From CAWGCE01 sp964480915 (GTDB taxonomy: Bacteria > Planctomycetota > Planctomycetia > Pirellulales > Pirellulaceae), in assembly GCA_964480915.1 (NCBI GenBank), contig CAYZRS010000037.1, forward strand, positions 1 to 51,343: a DNA stretch of 51,343 nucleotides, read 5' to 3'. The notes beneath the pieces were generated by a model. The model was not told where the DNA came from, did no database searches, and worked only from the letters and a program-made list of their open reading frames with translations. Shown here piece after piece: positions 1 through 8,133 of this stretch (positions are counted from its first letter, which is position 1; every line of letters begins with the position of its first letter). A program made the translations under genes and the position numbers.

Positions 1-3000
1 CACGACCATGAACATGAACATGAACATGACGAGTTGACCGATCATGACCACCTGGATGATCACGACCATGGCGACATTCACGATCACCTGGACGCACACG
101 AACGTCCGCTGCTTGATCACGATCATTTCGATATCGACGACGGCGAATTCGATCCGGCCGATTTTGCCATCACGCACGGCAGTCAACTGCGCACTTATCA
201 AACGGTCGTCGCTGCGACCGGGGAATATACGGCGTTCCACGGCGGCACCAAAGCGGCGGGACAAGCTGCCATCGTGACGGCCATGAATCGGGTCAATCAG
301 GTGTACGAGCGCGATGTCGCGGTACGCATGGTGCTGGTCGCGAACAACGACGACGTCGTCTACACCAATTCGGGTTCCGATCCGTATACGAACAACAACG
401 GCGTTGCCATGCTGACGGAGAATCAGAGCAACGTCGATGCCGTGATCGGATCGGCCAATTACGATGTCGGCCACGTATTTAGCACCGGTGGCGGGGGCGT
501 CGCGTCGCTGGGTGTCATTGGGCAAAACGGTGCCAAGGCGCGTGGCGTCACCGGACTCGGCTCGCCGATCGCCGACCCGTTTTGGATCGACTATGTGGCA
601 CATGAACTGGGTCACCAATACGGCGGCAACCACACTTTCAACGGCGATAGCGGCAACTGCGCGGGCGGGAACCGCAATGGCTCCACCGCTTTTGAACCGG
701 GCAGCGGATCGACCATCCAGGCGTACGCAGGCATCTGCGGCAACGACAACATCCAAAACAACAGCGACGATTTCTTCCATTCGGTGAGCCTGGAAGAGAT
801 CGTGACGGAGATCACCACGGGGACTGGTAACAGCTCGGCAACGATTACCAACACGGGCAACTCGGTCCCAACCGTCAACGCCGGATTGGACTATGTCATT
901 CCGGCCAGAACGCCATTCGAACTGACCGCGGTCGGTTCGGACGCCGACGGTGACACGCTGACCTACTCATGGGAACAGCGAGACTTGGGCGCTCAACGTG
1001 ACGTCAGCGCGTCGGACAACGGCTCCAGCCCCATCTTTCGAGCCTGGGACCCAACCACCAATCCGACGCGGACATTCCCTCGTTTGAGTGACCTTCTGAA
1101 CAACACCACTGTGATTGGCGAACAACTGCCGACCACGGATTGGGCCTCGATGGATTTCGAAGTCGTCGTGCGCGACAATCGGATCAACGGCGGTGCGATC
1201 GATTCGGACGGCATGTCGCTCCAAGTGGTCGATACGGGAGCCGCCTTCCAAGTGACCAGCCAGAACGCTGCCACGACATGGACGGGTGGCACGTCGCAAA
1301 CGGTTTCCTGGAATGTTGCCGGCACGACCGCCTCCCCCATTAATGCGGCCAACGTCGACATTCTTCTTTCCCTCGACGGTGGCCTGACATTTAACACGGT
1401 CCTGGCAGCCGGAGTTCCCAACGACGGCTCCCATGCGATTACGGTACCCAACTCGGCCACCTCGCAGGCCCGCTTCAAAGTTCGCGGCACCGGCAATGTC
1501 TTCTTTGACATCAACAACGCCAATCTGACGATCGTTCCCGGAGGACCGGGTGTTGAGCTGACACTGACCGGCGGCAGTACGGATGTCGCAGAAGGAGGCG
1601 CCACGGATACCTACCTGATCGGTTTGAGCACCAATCCGGCGGGAACGGTCAGCATCACGGCAACGGCGGATGCTCAAGCTGAATTGAGCCTCGACGGCAC
1701 CACCTACTCAAGCTCGGTCGTCGTCGTGCTCAACAGCACGGCCACCGACACTATCTTTGTTCGCGCCATCGACGACACGGTCGACGAAGGGCTCCACATG
1801 AGCACGATTACGCACGCGGTCACCAACACGAACGATCCGACCGATTACCCAATTTCGACGCTCATTTCCGACGTCGTCGTGACGGTGACCGACAACGACC
1901 AGACCGATTCGATCTTGGTCGGCGTCGATTTTGATCAAGCGGCCGGATCGAACCCAAGCAACTGGACCGAGCTAACCGGCGGCAACAACACGACGGTCAA
2001 CAACCTGATTGACGAGAACGGGCAAAACAGCGGCTTCAGCCTGACGGTCAGCGAGACTCCCGATGGCAGTTGGCAAGATTTTGCAGCAGCGCCGACCGCC
2101 TCGACGATCCCCCAACACCCCAACAATTTGGCCAATCTCGATGGCCAGGTCTATAACGGCAGTGACACGTTCATTCTGACGTATTCAAATCTCGACCCAC
2201 TTCAAAATTACGAACTCTACGTCTTTGCAATCGAGGGCTTTTTCGATTCGATTCAACAGCGTGTCACCCTGCAAGGTGACGGTGCGGCCGTGACTTTCGA
2301 TCAGAACTTCAACCAAAATGATCTGTTCATCAACGACCAGATCGGCGACAGCACTCGCAGCGTCAGCGAGTACGCCCAAGTCATCACGGCCAACGCCAGC
2401 GGGCAGATCAGCATTACCGTGGCTCCCCTTGGTGGAACGTCGGACGTCGTCTTAGCCGGTGTCGCCATTTCCGAAGTGCCGGCAACCGGGCCCCTTTGTG
2501 ACTTCGACGGCGATCTCGACTGCGATCTCGCTGACATCGATGAACTTGTCTTCGCTGTGGTGAACGGACTGACCGATCTCAAGTACGACCTTAACGGCGA
2601 TAACCAGATCACCGCTGCCGACGGTGACGACTGGCGCGCCCTGGCTGGCGAATTGAACCTCGGCCCAGGCCGCGTCTACTTGCCGGCCGACGCGAATCTC
2701 GATTCGTTCGTCAACGGAGCCGACTACCTCACCTGGAATTCAAACCGATTTACGTCGGTCGCCGGCTGGAGCGCAGGAGACTGGAACTATGATGGCATCG
2801 CCAACGGAGCCGACTTCGTGATCTGGAACACCTTCCGATTCCAATCGGCTGACCAGCGCGGCGATCTTCCGAGTCCGACGAATCGGATCACTCGGTCGAC
2901 ACCGACCGTTCGGCCCACTCATGAAGATGATCAAGAGGGAGGCCGGCTTCAAGTGGCTCAAGCCGATATGATCGACGATATCTTTTCTGCGTGGAACTAA
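1..3000 (+). CDS. Secreted M12-type (reprolysin-like) zinc metalloprotease with dockerin, 5' end missing
   Basis: The reading frame is open to the left edge, so the gene starts outside the window; the first in-window start-like codon (TTG at 34) is not a real start. The first ~50 residues are a His/Asp-rich run (HDHEHEHEHDE and onward). The catalytic motif HELGHQYGGNH (codons 601-633) fits the metzincin consensus HExxHxxGxxH. The following STIQAYAGICG segment sits where the Met-turn is expected, but has Gln (codon 718-720) where Met is usual. Downstream come beta-sandwich regions, a Calx-beta-like segment (around 1550-1900), four EF-hand-like dockerin loops (about 2500-2850) and an acidic tail ending IDDIFSAWN. 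It is paralogous to the 24574-28026 gene over the catalytic core. Inferred role: exported peptidase, possibly surface-attached. The substrate is unknown. Confidence 0.9.
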   Translation, partial: HDHEHEHEHDELTDHDHLDDHDHGDIHDHLDAHERPLLDHDHFDIDDGEFDPADFAITHGSQLRTYQTVVAATGEYTAFHGGTKAAGQAAIVTAMNRVNQVYERDVAVRMVLVANNDDVVYTNSGSDPYTNNNGVAMLTENQSNVDAVIGSANYDVGHVFSTGGGGVASLGVIGQNGAKARGVTGLGSPIADPFWIDYVAHELGHQYGGNHTFNGDSGNCAGGNRNGSTAFEPGSGSTIQAYAGICGNDNIQNNSDDFFHSVSLEEIVTEITTGTGNSSATITNTGNSVPTVNAGLDYVIPARTPFELTAVGSDADGDTLTYSWEQRDLGAQRDVSASDNGSSPIFRAWDPTTNPTRTFPRLSDLLNNTTVIGEQLPTTDWASMDFEVVVRDNRINGGAIDSDGMSLQVVDTGAAFQVTSQNAATTWTGGTSQTVSWNVAGTTASPINAANVDILLSLDGGLTFNTVLAAGVPNDGSHAITVPNSATSQARFKVRGTGNVFFDINNANLTIVPGGPGVELTLTGGSTDVAEGGATDTYLIGLSTNPAGTVSITATADAQAELSLDGTTYSSSVVVVLNSTATDTIFVRAIDDTVDEGLHMSTITHAVTNTNDPTDYPISTLISDVVVTVTDNDQTDSILVGVDFDQAAGSNPSNWTELTGGNNTTVNNLIDENGQNSGFSLTVSETPDGSWQDFAAAPTASTIPQHPNNLANLDGQVYNGSDTFILTYSNLDPLQNYELYVFAIEGFFDSIQQRVTLQGDGAAVTFDQNFNQNDLFINDQIGDSTRSVSEYAQVITANASGQISITVAPLGGTSDVVLAGVAISEVPATGPLCDFDGDLDCDLADIDELVFAVVNGLTDLKYDLNGDNQITAADGDDWRALAGELNLGPGRVYLPADANLDSFVNGADYLTWNSNRFTSVAGWSAGDWNYDGIANGADFVIWNTFRFQSADQRGDLPSPTNRITRSTPTVRPTHEDDQEGGRLQVAQADMIDDIFSAWN

Positions 3001-3148
3001 CCCGGGCCCGCCGCGGTCAGAGTGACGCTTGCGACAAATTCGCAGCCCCTTGCTCGGCCGTTTTGGCGCCAGCCCCGGTCGGCCGGTAGTTCGACTTTCC
3101 GATTCGAGGCCGGACAACGGCGCTGAAAGCACCGTTCTGCCACAGACA

Positions 3149-4057
3149 CTAAGCGGCGCGACGATGGATCGGAATGGAATCCCAATCGGGTCGGCTGGCG
3201 GACTCATCCACTGCCAAAATCGAATTCAGCCCCATCGCCAGCGAGACGGTCGGCTGCCAATTCAGCCGCTCTCGAATCAACGTCGTATCGGCGACGACAT
3301 CCATCACTTGGAACTGTCGATCGAGATTGGAATAGGCCACGGTCGCCTCCGATTGCGCTACCGCCTGCGCCAGTTCGACGATCGCTTGGACGCTGTGGCT
3401 TGTTCCGCTACCGACGTTGTAAACTTCCACGCCCTGCCAGGTTTGCTCGGCCGCGAATCGCATCGCCTCCACGACATCGACAACGTGCACGAAGTCACGC
3501 TTGGGATGCGGCGTCTGCAACTCGACATGCCCCGCTCGAATTCCATTCACGATCGTGGGAATCAGGAAGTCGCTCTTTTGCCCTGGCCCGTAGACATTGA
3601 ACGGGCGCAGGATGCGAGCCGGCAGGGAAAACAGCTGCGAGAACGAGCGGCACAGTTCTTCGCCCTGCAACTTACTGGCCGCGTACGGATTCCACGGCCC
3701 GACGCGATGCGATTCATCGATGGGCAACCGCTCGGGCGGCCCATACACGTAGGAACTGGCGTAGACGATCGGTGCGTCGTTTTCTCTGCACAGCTCCAAC
3801 GCGTTCAACGTCCCGACCATGTTCGTATGGAAGAATTCACGATTCTGATCGACCGAATTGGGCACGAAGGTCATCGCGGCCAAGTGTATCAAAACATCAA
3901 ACCGGCCCACGTTGAGCGAATTGTAATCGCAGATGTCATGGCCCAAACGTCGCGAGATGCAGATCGTTTGATGCCCCACCTCGGTCAATCTTCGATCGAG
4001 CCACCGTCCAATGAAACCGCTGGCACCAGTGATGGCGATACGAAGCGAGGCTGCCAC
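3149..4057 (-). CDS. NAD(P)-dependent sugar epimerase/dehydratase (extended SDR)
   Basis: 302 aa. The N-terminal Rossmann motif TGASGFIGRWL and the catalytic YAASK motif identify an extended short-chain dehydrogenase/reductase acting on nucleotide sugars. RPFNVYGPGQ and a C-terminal substrate-binding half fit epimerases, 4,6-dehydratases and 4-keto reductases; which of these is not decidable from sequence. The start is GTG at 4057, supported by AAGGAG six bases upstream. It lies at the downstream end of a minus-strand glycan cluster (glycosyltransferase, nucleotidyltransferase, second SDR), separated from it by a REP-like element and an assembly gap, so co-transcription cannot be judged. Confidence 0.9.
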   Translation of the reverse strand: MAASLRIAITGASGFIGRWLDRRLTEVGHQTICISRRLGHDICDYNSLNVGRFDVLIHLAAMTFVPNSVDQNREFFHTNMVGTLNALELCRENDAPIVYASSYVYGPPERLPIDESHRVGPWNPYAASKLQGEELCRSFSQLFSLPARILRPFNVYGPGQKSDFLIPTIVNGIRAGHVELQTPHPKRDFVHVVDVVEAMRFAAEQTWQGVEVYNVGSGTSHSVQAIVELAQAVAQSEATVAYSNLDRQFQVMDVVADTTLIRERLNWQPTVSLAMGLNSILAVDESASRPDWDSIPIHRRAA

Positions 4058-4220
4058 AGTAAGCTCCTTAAATTTCGGTTTCCACTCACGCTAGTTACGA
4101 AACCGGGACTGGCACCGCAGTTACTCCATTCAGCGTCCGAACCGCGAAATCACTTCGGCGCCTGTCCCGCTTTCCTAACCGTTTTGCACGCCGACCAATC
4201 TGCTCGGCGCAGCAACAGGG

Positions 4221-4293
4221 CCTGGTACATTTTTCGGCGAGTTAGCCATACCTACGTCTTCAGCTTCGGCCGAAAACATGTACCTGACCCTTT
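4221..4293. repeat. REP-like inverted repeat (REPIN-type), copy 1
   Basis: The left arm reads CCTGGTACATTTTTCGGC (4221-4238) and the right arm GGCCGAAAACATGTACCTG followed by ACCCTTT (4269-4293). The arms are imperfect inverted copies separated by about 30 bases. The right arm is almost identical to the one at 51099-51122 at the other end of the window, where it lies beside a RAYT transposase remnant. It abuts the assembly gap, which suggests the gap was caused by this dispersed repeat. Confidence 0.75.
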
Positions 4294-4329
4294 GGATCGC
4301 AGCCCCACAACCGTCCCGCCGTTTCCGAA

Positions 4330-4429
4330 NNNNNNNNNNNNNNNNNNNNNNNNNNNNNNNNNNNNNNNNNNNNNNNNNNNNNNNNNNNNNNNNNNNNNNN
4401 NNNNNNNNNNNNNNNNNNNNNNNNNNNNN
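4330..4429. other. Assembly gap (100 N)
   Basis: Exactly 100 undetermined bases, the conventional length for a scaffold gap of unknown size. It falls between the epimerase and the glycosyltransferase, so one or more genes of the glycan cluster could be missing here. Confidence 0.98.
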
Positions 4430-4530
4430 CACCTTAATGATGTCCCGATTCTTGCGTTAACCTTGATCGCCACGGAGCCAGTCCTGTTTATGCAACTCTT
4501 TATTGAGCAACTCTTTTTACGCTGCATCCT

Positions 4531-5754
4531 TTAAGCTGCTCGATTGACAGCCACCGACGATGTCAAATCACTGTCAGTGCCCTGCCCTCTTCGAGAACCG
4601 CCCCTAGCGACGAACTTCTCCTGAGCATGACGAGCCGCCTGCCATATCGCCTCACCGCAATGATCCCACGAAAGCTGCTCCGCACGCGCCAGAGACAACT
4701 CACGCAATTCAGCCCGGCGTGTTTCATCACGAGCCAACCGAATCATCGTTTGGGCCATCGAATCGCAATCGCGTGGATCGAACAACTCGGCCGCATCACT
4801 CACCACCTCGTTCATGGGCGGAATGTCCGAGCAGGCTTGCACGGCACCGATTCCCAACATTTCCGACTGCACGACCGAGTTCGTCTCGACCAAACTGGGA
4901 AAGTAATTGGCGGTTGCGTGATAGAGCCAAGCGGGAATCTCATCGATCGCCAAACTTCCCAAGTAATGGACGTGATCCCGCAACTGGAGCTGCTGGATTC
5001 GATTCAGCATTTGCACAACATAATCGGGCGACTTTGGCAGCCCGGCAAAAACCAGATCGGGCAAATCGGCATCACGCTGACGAGCCTGCGCGTAAGCGTC
5101 GATCAATCGTAAGTAATTCTTGTAGGGACGGACGACCGAAAAGCTGAAGAAGTAGGGTCGGTGATTGTAAGGATGAGCCAGCTGCTGGGGACTTTTCGAG
5201 ATTCGCTCGGGCACGCCCGTTAAGCAAACAAAAGAGCGATCCACAACACCGGGGGTGAATCGAGCCAGCTGGTGCAGCGCGTGCTCAGAATGCAACACCA
5301 TCGCATCGGCAACGCGCGACGAGTGAATGAAGACCCGTTTTTGCAGTTGGTTCGTGAGCCAAGATCGGGCCGTCAGACCGCCACATTCACGCAGCGCATT
5401 CAACGTAAACGGCAACATGTTGTTTACCGTCGAAACGACACCCGCGTGCCGTTTCATCACCGACGAGATGATCCCGGAAGAAGCGAAAACAACATCTGCC
5501 GACAGATCATGCAGCAGTGCCGGAAGCTGCTGCCGCGCCCACTGACTGCGTGCGACCCAACCGGGCGACAAATCACAACACTCGACGACCCGCATGCCGG
5601 CGGGCGGCCGAGGAATCGGCGCCGCTTGATTCACCAGGACGACCAACTCGTCGCCCGCTGCGGCAGTCCGGGCGACCGCTGTGGTCAAGTGATCGCGCAG
5701 GCGACAACCACCTTCACTCGGTCGAGGAGCGGCAGCATCAAAAACAAGCAGCAT
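4531..5754 (-). CDS. Glycosyltransferase, GT4 / GT-B fold
   Basis: About 407 aa. The C-terminal donor-binding half is typical of family 4 glycosyltransferases: FSFSVVRPYKNYLRLIDAY (the start-of-domain segment with the conserved Lys) and FPSLVETNSVVQSEMLGIG (the E-x7-E type nucleotide-sugar site). No membrane segment is seen, so it probably works on the cytoplasmic face. ATG at 5754 is chosen over an in-frame ATG at 5775 because GGGAG (5761-5765) sits six bases before it. It follows the nucleotidyltransferase by about 95 bases in the same direction. Acceptor and sugar are unknown; membership in a surface-glycan pathway is inferred from neighbours. Confidence 0.88.
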   Translation of the reverse strand: MLLVFDAAAPRPSEGGCRLRDHLTTAVARTAAAGDELVVLVNQAAPIPRPPAGMRVVECCDLSPGWVARSQWARQQLPALLHDLSADVVFASSGIISSVMKRHAGVVSTVNNMLPFTLNALRECGGLTARSWLTNQLQKRVFIHSSRVADAMVLHSEHALHQLARFTPGVVDRSFVCLTGVPERISKSPQQLAHPYNHRPYFFSFSVVRPYKNYLRLIDAYAQARQRDADLPDLVFAGLPKSPDYVVQMLNRIQQLQLRDHVHYLGSLAIDEIPAWLYHATANYFPSLVETNSVVQSEMLGIGAVQACSDIPPMNEVVSDAAELFDPRDCDSMAQTMIRLARDETRRAELRELSLARAEQLSWDHCGEAIWQAARHAQEKFVARGGSRRGQGTDSDLTSSVAVNRAA

Positions 5755-5760
5755 CAAAAA

Positions 5761-5765
5761 CTCCC
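5761..5765 (-). promoter_or_regulatory. Ribosome binding site deciding the glycosyltransferase start
   Basis: Minus-strand GGGAG six bases before ATG at 5754. It lies inside the frame if the upstream ATG (5775) is used, which argues for the shorter protein. Confidence 0.6.
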
Positions 5766-5848
5766 AAATTGGCATCGCCGCTGAATTTAGCCACTGCTCT
5801 CAGCCACTACAAAAAGCCGCCGTCACGAAACGAGTTCCCGGCGCAAGA

Positions 5849-6601
5849 CTACGCGGCTCGACGAAACGGCAACGTCTGCAATTCGGTCTCTTCTTCGGGA
5901 AGGTAAATCGAAGGCGTCTTTTCAAATTCGTCGAGGACACGCTGATAGTCGTCGGGACGGCCAATATCGTGCCATACGCCATGGAAACGATAAGCATGAA
6001 TGGCGATGCTCTGCTCCAACAGCGACTCCATCAAATGATCAAATCCAAAAAAGACTTTCTGAGGGATGATGTCCAAGACAGAACGATGAAAAGCATTGAC
6101 GCCCATCGAAACGTAAAAATTGTGAACCGGCTTCTCTTCGAAACCACACACTCGATCCATATCGTCGTTCAACTGCAGAACACCCAGCTCAATCCGCTCG
6201 CGCCGCGGAAAGGTGCTTACAGAAACCATTTCACCGCTGTCGACGTGCGCTTGATACAGTTGGGAAAAATCCAGATTGGTACAGATATCGCCGTTCATGA
6301 CGAGGAAATTCTCATCCAAATCTTCAATCGTGGCCAAAGCGCCGAGCGTTCCGAGCGGCTGCTCTTCCATGTGGTAGCGGATCTTCAACCCCATTCGCGA
6401 ACCGTCGCCGATGACCGCCATGATGAGATCTGCTTTATGACCGACGGCGATGACGATCTCTTCGAAGCCGCAGCTTTTCAACTGTCGCAGGACGAGCTCC
6501 AAAATCGACATTTCACCAATCGGCACCAAAGGTTTGGGCAAAATATTGGTGAACGGCCGAAGCCTGGTTCCTTTACCGCCTGCCATGAGTACTGCCTGCA
6601 C
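5849..6601 (-). CDS. Sugar-1-phosphate nucleotidyltransferase
   Basis: 250 aa, the usual size of a single-domain enzyme. The N-terminus carries the nucleotide-binding signature MAGGKGTRLRPFT and the KPLVPIG segment; FLVMNGDI holds the catalytic metal-binding Asp. It should activate a sugar-1-phosphate with an NTP; the sugar (mannose, glucose, GlcNAc) cannot be told apart here. The start is GTG at 6601, with AGGAG seven bases upstream; that site directly follows the stop of the LegB-like gene (6611), so the two genes are almost certainly co-transcribed and probably translationally coupled. The pairing suggests this enzyme makes the nucleotide sugar that the dehydratase uses (inference). Confidence 0.9.
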   Translation of the reverse strand: MQAVLMAGGKGTRLRPFTNILPKPLVPIGEMSILELVLRQLKSCGFEEIVIAVGHKADLIMAVIGDGSRMGLKIRYHMEEQPLGTLGALATIEDLDENFLVMNGDICTNLDFSQLYQAHVDSGEMVSVSTFPRRERIELGVLQLNDDMDRVCGFEEKPVHNFYVSMGVNAFHRSVLDIIPQKVFFGFDHLMESLLEQSIAIHAYRFHGVWHDIGRPDDYQRVLDEFEKTPSIYLPEEETELQTLPFRRAA

Positions 6602-6610
6602 GACTCGCTC

Positions 6611-7603
6611 CTAAACGGAATAGCATTGAACGTCGAATAAGTGGAGATTTTCACGAACGAATTCGATCGTCTCCGTAAGCCCCTCGGTCAACGAAAATTC
6701 GGGCGACCAGCCCAGCTGCTCGCGACTCTTCGCGTTGTCCGAAATCAGCGCCATCACCTCGCTGTTATCGGGGCGAATCCGATCCCCATCACAGGTCACT
6801 TTTGCGTTCGACCCGGCCAATTCGACTAACTTGACTGCCAGATCGCCGATCGTAATCCCCTTGCCGACGCCCAAATTGAAGACCCCACCTTCGACATCTG
6901 GCGTGATTGCTCCCTGAATGAACCCGCGCACCGTATCGGTGACGTAGGTGAAATCGCGGACCGGCGTTAGCGAACCGAGGCAGACCTCCTCCTTCCCGGC
7001 CACGAGTTGGCTGATGATCGTCGGAATCACGGCTCGCGTCGACTGGCGGGGACCAAACGTATTGAAGGGTCGAATCGTCACGACCGGCAGATCGAAAGAG
7101 CAGTAATAGCTTTCCGCCAGCTTGTCCGCCGCAATCTTTGAGGCGGAATAGGGCGACTGTCCCTGCAAAGGGTGCGCTTCGTCGATCGGTGTGTATTGAG
7201 CCGTCCCGTAGCATTCGCTGGTAGAGGTATGGACCAATCGTGGCGTGCCATGGGAGCGACACGCTTCCAATACGTTCAGCGTCCCCGTCACATTCGTCGA
7301 GACATAAGAGGCGGGAGCCACGTAGGAATAGGGGATCGCGATGAGCGCTGCCAAATGAAAAACGTAGTCACATCCTTCGACCGCCCGATTCACAAAGAAA
7401 CCGTCTGCGATATCGCCACGGACGATTTCGAGGGATTCTCGTTTTTCACGAGAAAGAAATTCGAGGTTGTGCAATGAAGGATCGGAACGGTAGTGCGTCA
7501 TCGCTCGAACATCGGCACCGGCGTCCAGCAAATACTCGACAAGATGCGAGCCGATGAAACCGGTTGCACCCGTCACCAACACTCGCTTTCCGGAAAACAT
7601 CAT
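6611..7603 (-). CDS. NAD-dependent 4,6-dehydratase, LegB-like (extended SDR)
   Basis: About 330 aa starting MMFSGKRVLVTGATGFIG, a Rossmann NAD-binding site. FHLAALIAIPYSY, TSTSECYGTAQY, the catalytic YSASK and RPFNTFGPRQSTRAVIPT closely resemble the LegB family (nucleotide-GlcNAc 4,6-dehydratase of legionaminic-acid-type pathways) as I remember it. None of the later pathway genes (aminotransferase, N-acetyltransferase, NeuB-like synthase) is visible, so a different 4-keto-sugar end product is equally possible. ATG at 7603 is chosen because the 26 residues upstream in frame look non-coding and precede the Rossmann strand. First gene of the tight pair with the nucleotidyltransferase. Confidence 0.85.
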   Translation of the reverse strand: MMFSGKRVLVTGATGFIGSHLVEYLLDAGADVRAMTHYRSDPSLHNLEFLSREKRESLEIVRGDIADGFFVNRAVEGCDYVFHLAALIAIPYSYVAPASYVSTNVTGTLNVLEACRSHGTPRLVHTSTSECYGTAQYTPIDEAHPLQGQSPYSASKIAADKLAESYYCSFDLPVVTIRPFNTFGPRQSTRAVIPTIISQLVAGKEEVCLGSLTPVRDFTYVTDTVRGFIQGAITPDVEGGVFNLGVGKGITIGDLAVKLVELAGSNAKVTCDGDRIRPDNSEVMALISDNAKSREQLGWSPEFSLTEGLTETIEFVRENLHLFDVQCYSV

Positions 7604-8133
7604 CTTGATCCTAACCTTAGTAGGTAGTGGGCCACGGTAACCAGACGCTGCCCAATCTTGGCAGCCCATTCGCCCAGCCATTTATGCCGGCGGATAGTAC
7701 TAGATGGGGATACCCAATGGCCAGATCAGATCGCCCGTCGCTAGCACGCGCAATATCCCCGAACGCCTGCGGGCTGACTGACCATTCGGCTGGCCCTTCA
7801 GATGACGTTCACTTCGCCGGTCAACCACTTCCTATACTGCCATCCTGAAACACCCCCAAAGGACGTGTCGAATCCTGCTTACCGACTCCATTCCCGGGAC
7901 GACTTTTCAACGAAAGCCCGAACAGGAAATTAAGCAAGAAATTCTTACCTAGAAACATCCGCCACCCGATTTCGACCAGTTTGAGTGCAGCGCCGTTCAA
8001 AACCTCGGAAGTATCGATTCCTAACAACTCCCTGACACAACTGCTGGCGTTTGGCCTCCGCAGATTTTGCTTGCTCAGGGAATCCCGTTCCCGTATGCTG
8101 CAGGGTCTCATGCCTCCCGGAGGGAGCCCTTTC
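7604..8133. other. Divergent intergenic region
   Basis: This holds the promoter regions of the minus-strand glycan cluster and of the plus-strand propeller/dockerin gene. No RNA gene, repeat or clear promoter hexamers were recognised. Confidence 0.5.
8119..8125 (+). promoter_or_regulatory. Ribosome binding site deciding the start at 8134
   Basis: GGAGGGA about eight bases before ATG at 8134. It favours this start over in-frame TTG/ATG codons upstream and gives a protein with a basic N-terminus, as expected for this export class. Confidence 0.7.

Larger units (their letters stand above)
4058..4530. other. Intergenic region with REP-like element and assembly gap
   Basis: No gene is supported here. 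The stretch holds a REP-like inverted repeat (4221-4293) and 100 N (4330-4429). A long plus-strand frame running across it and through the N block is a shadow of the minus-strand epimerase. Confidence 0.7.

Noticed and set aside
3029..4534. Long plus-strand frame of about 500 codons
   Set aside because: It runs antisense to the epimerase and straight through the N block, without domain similarity.
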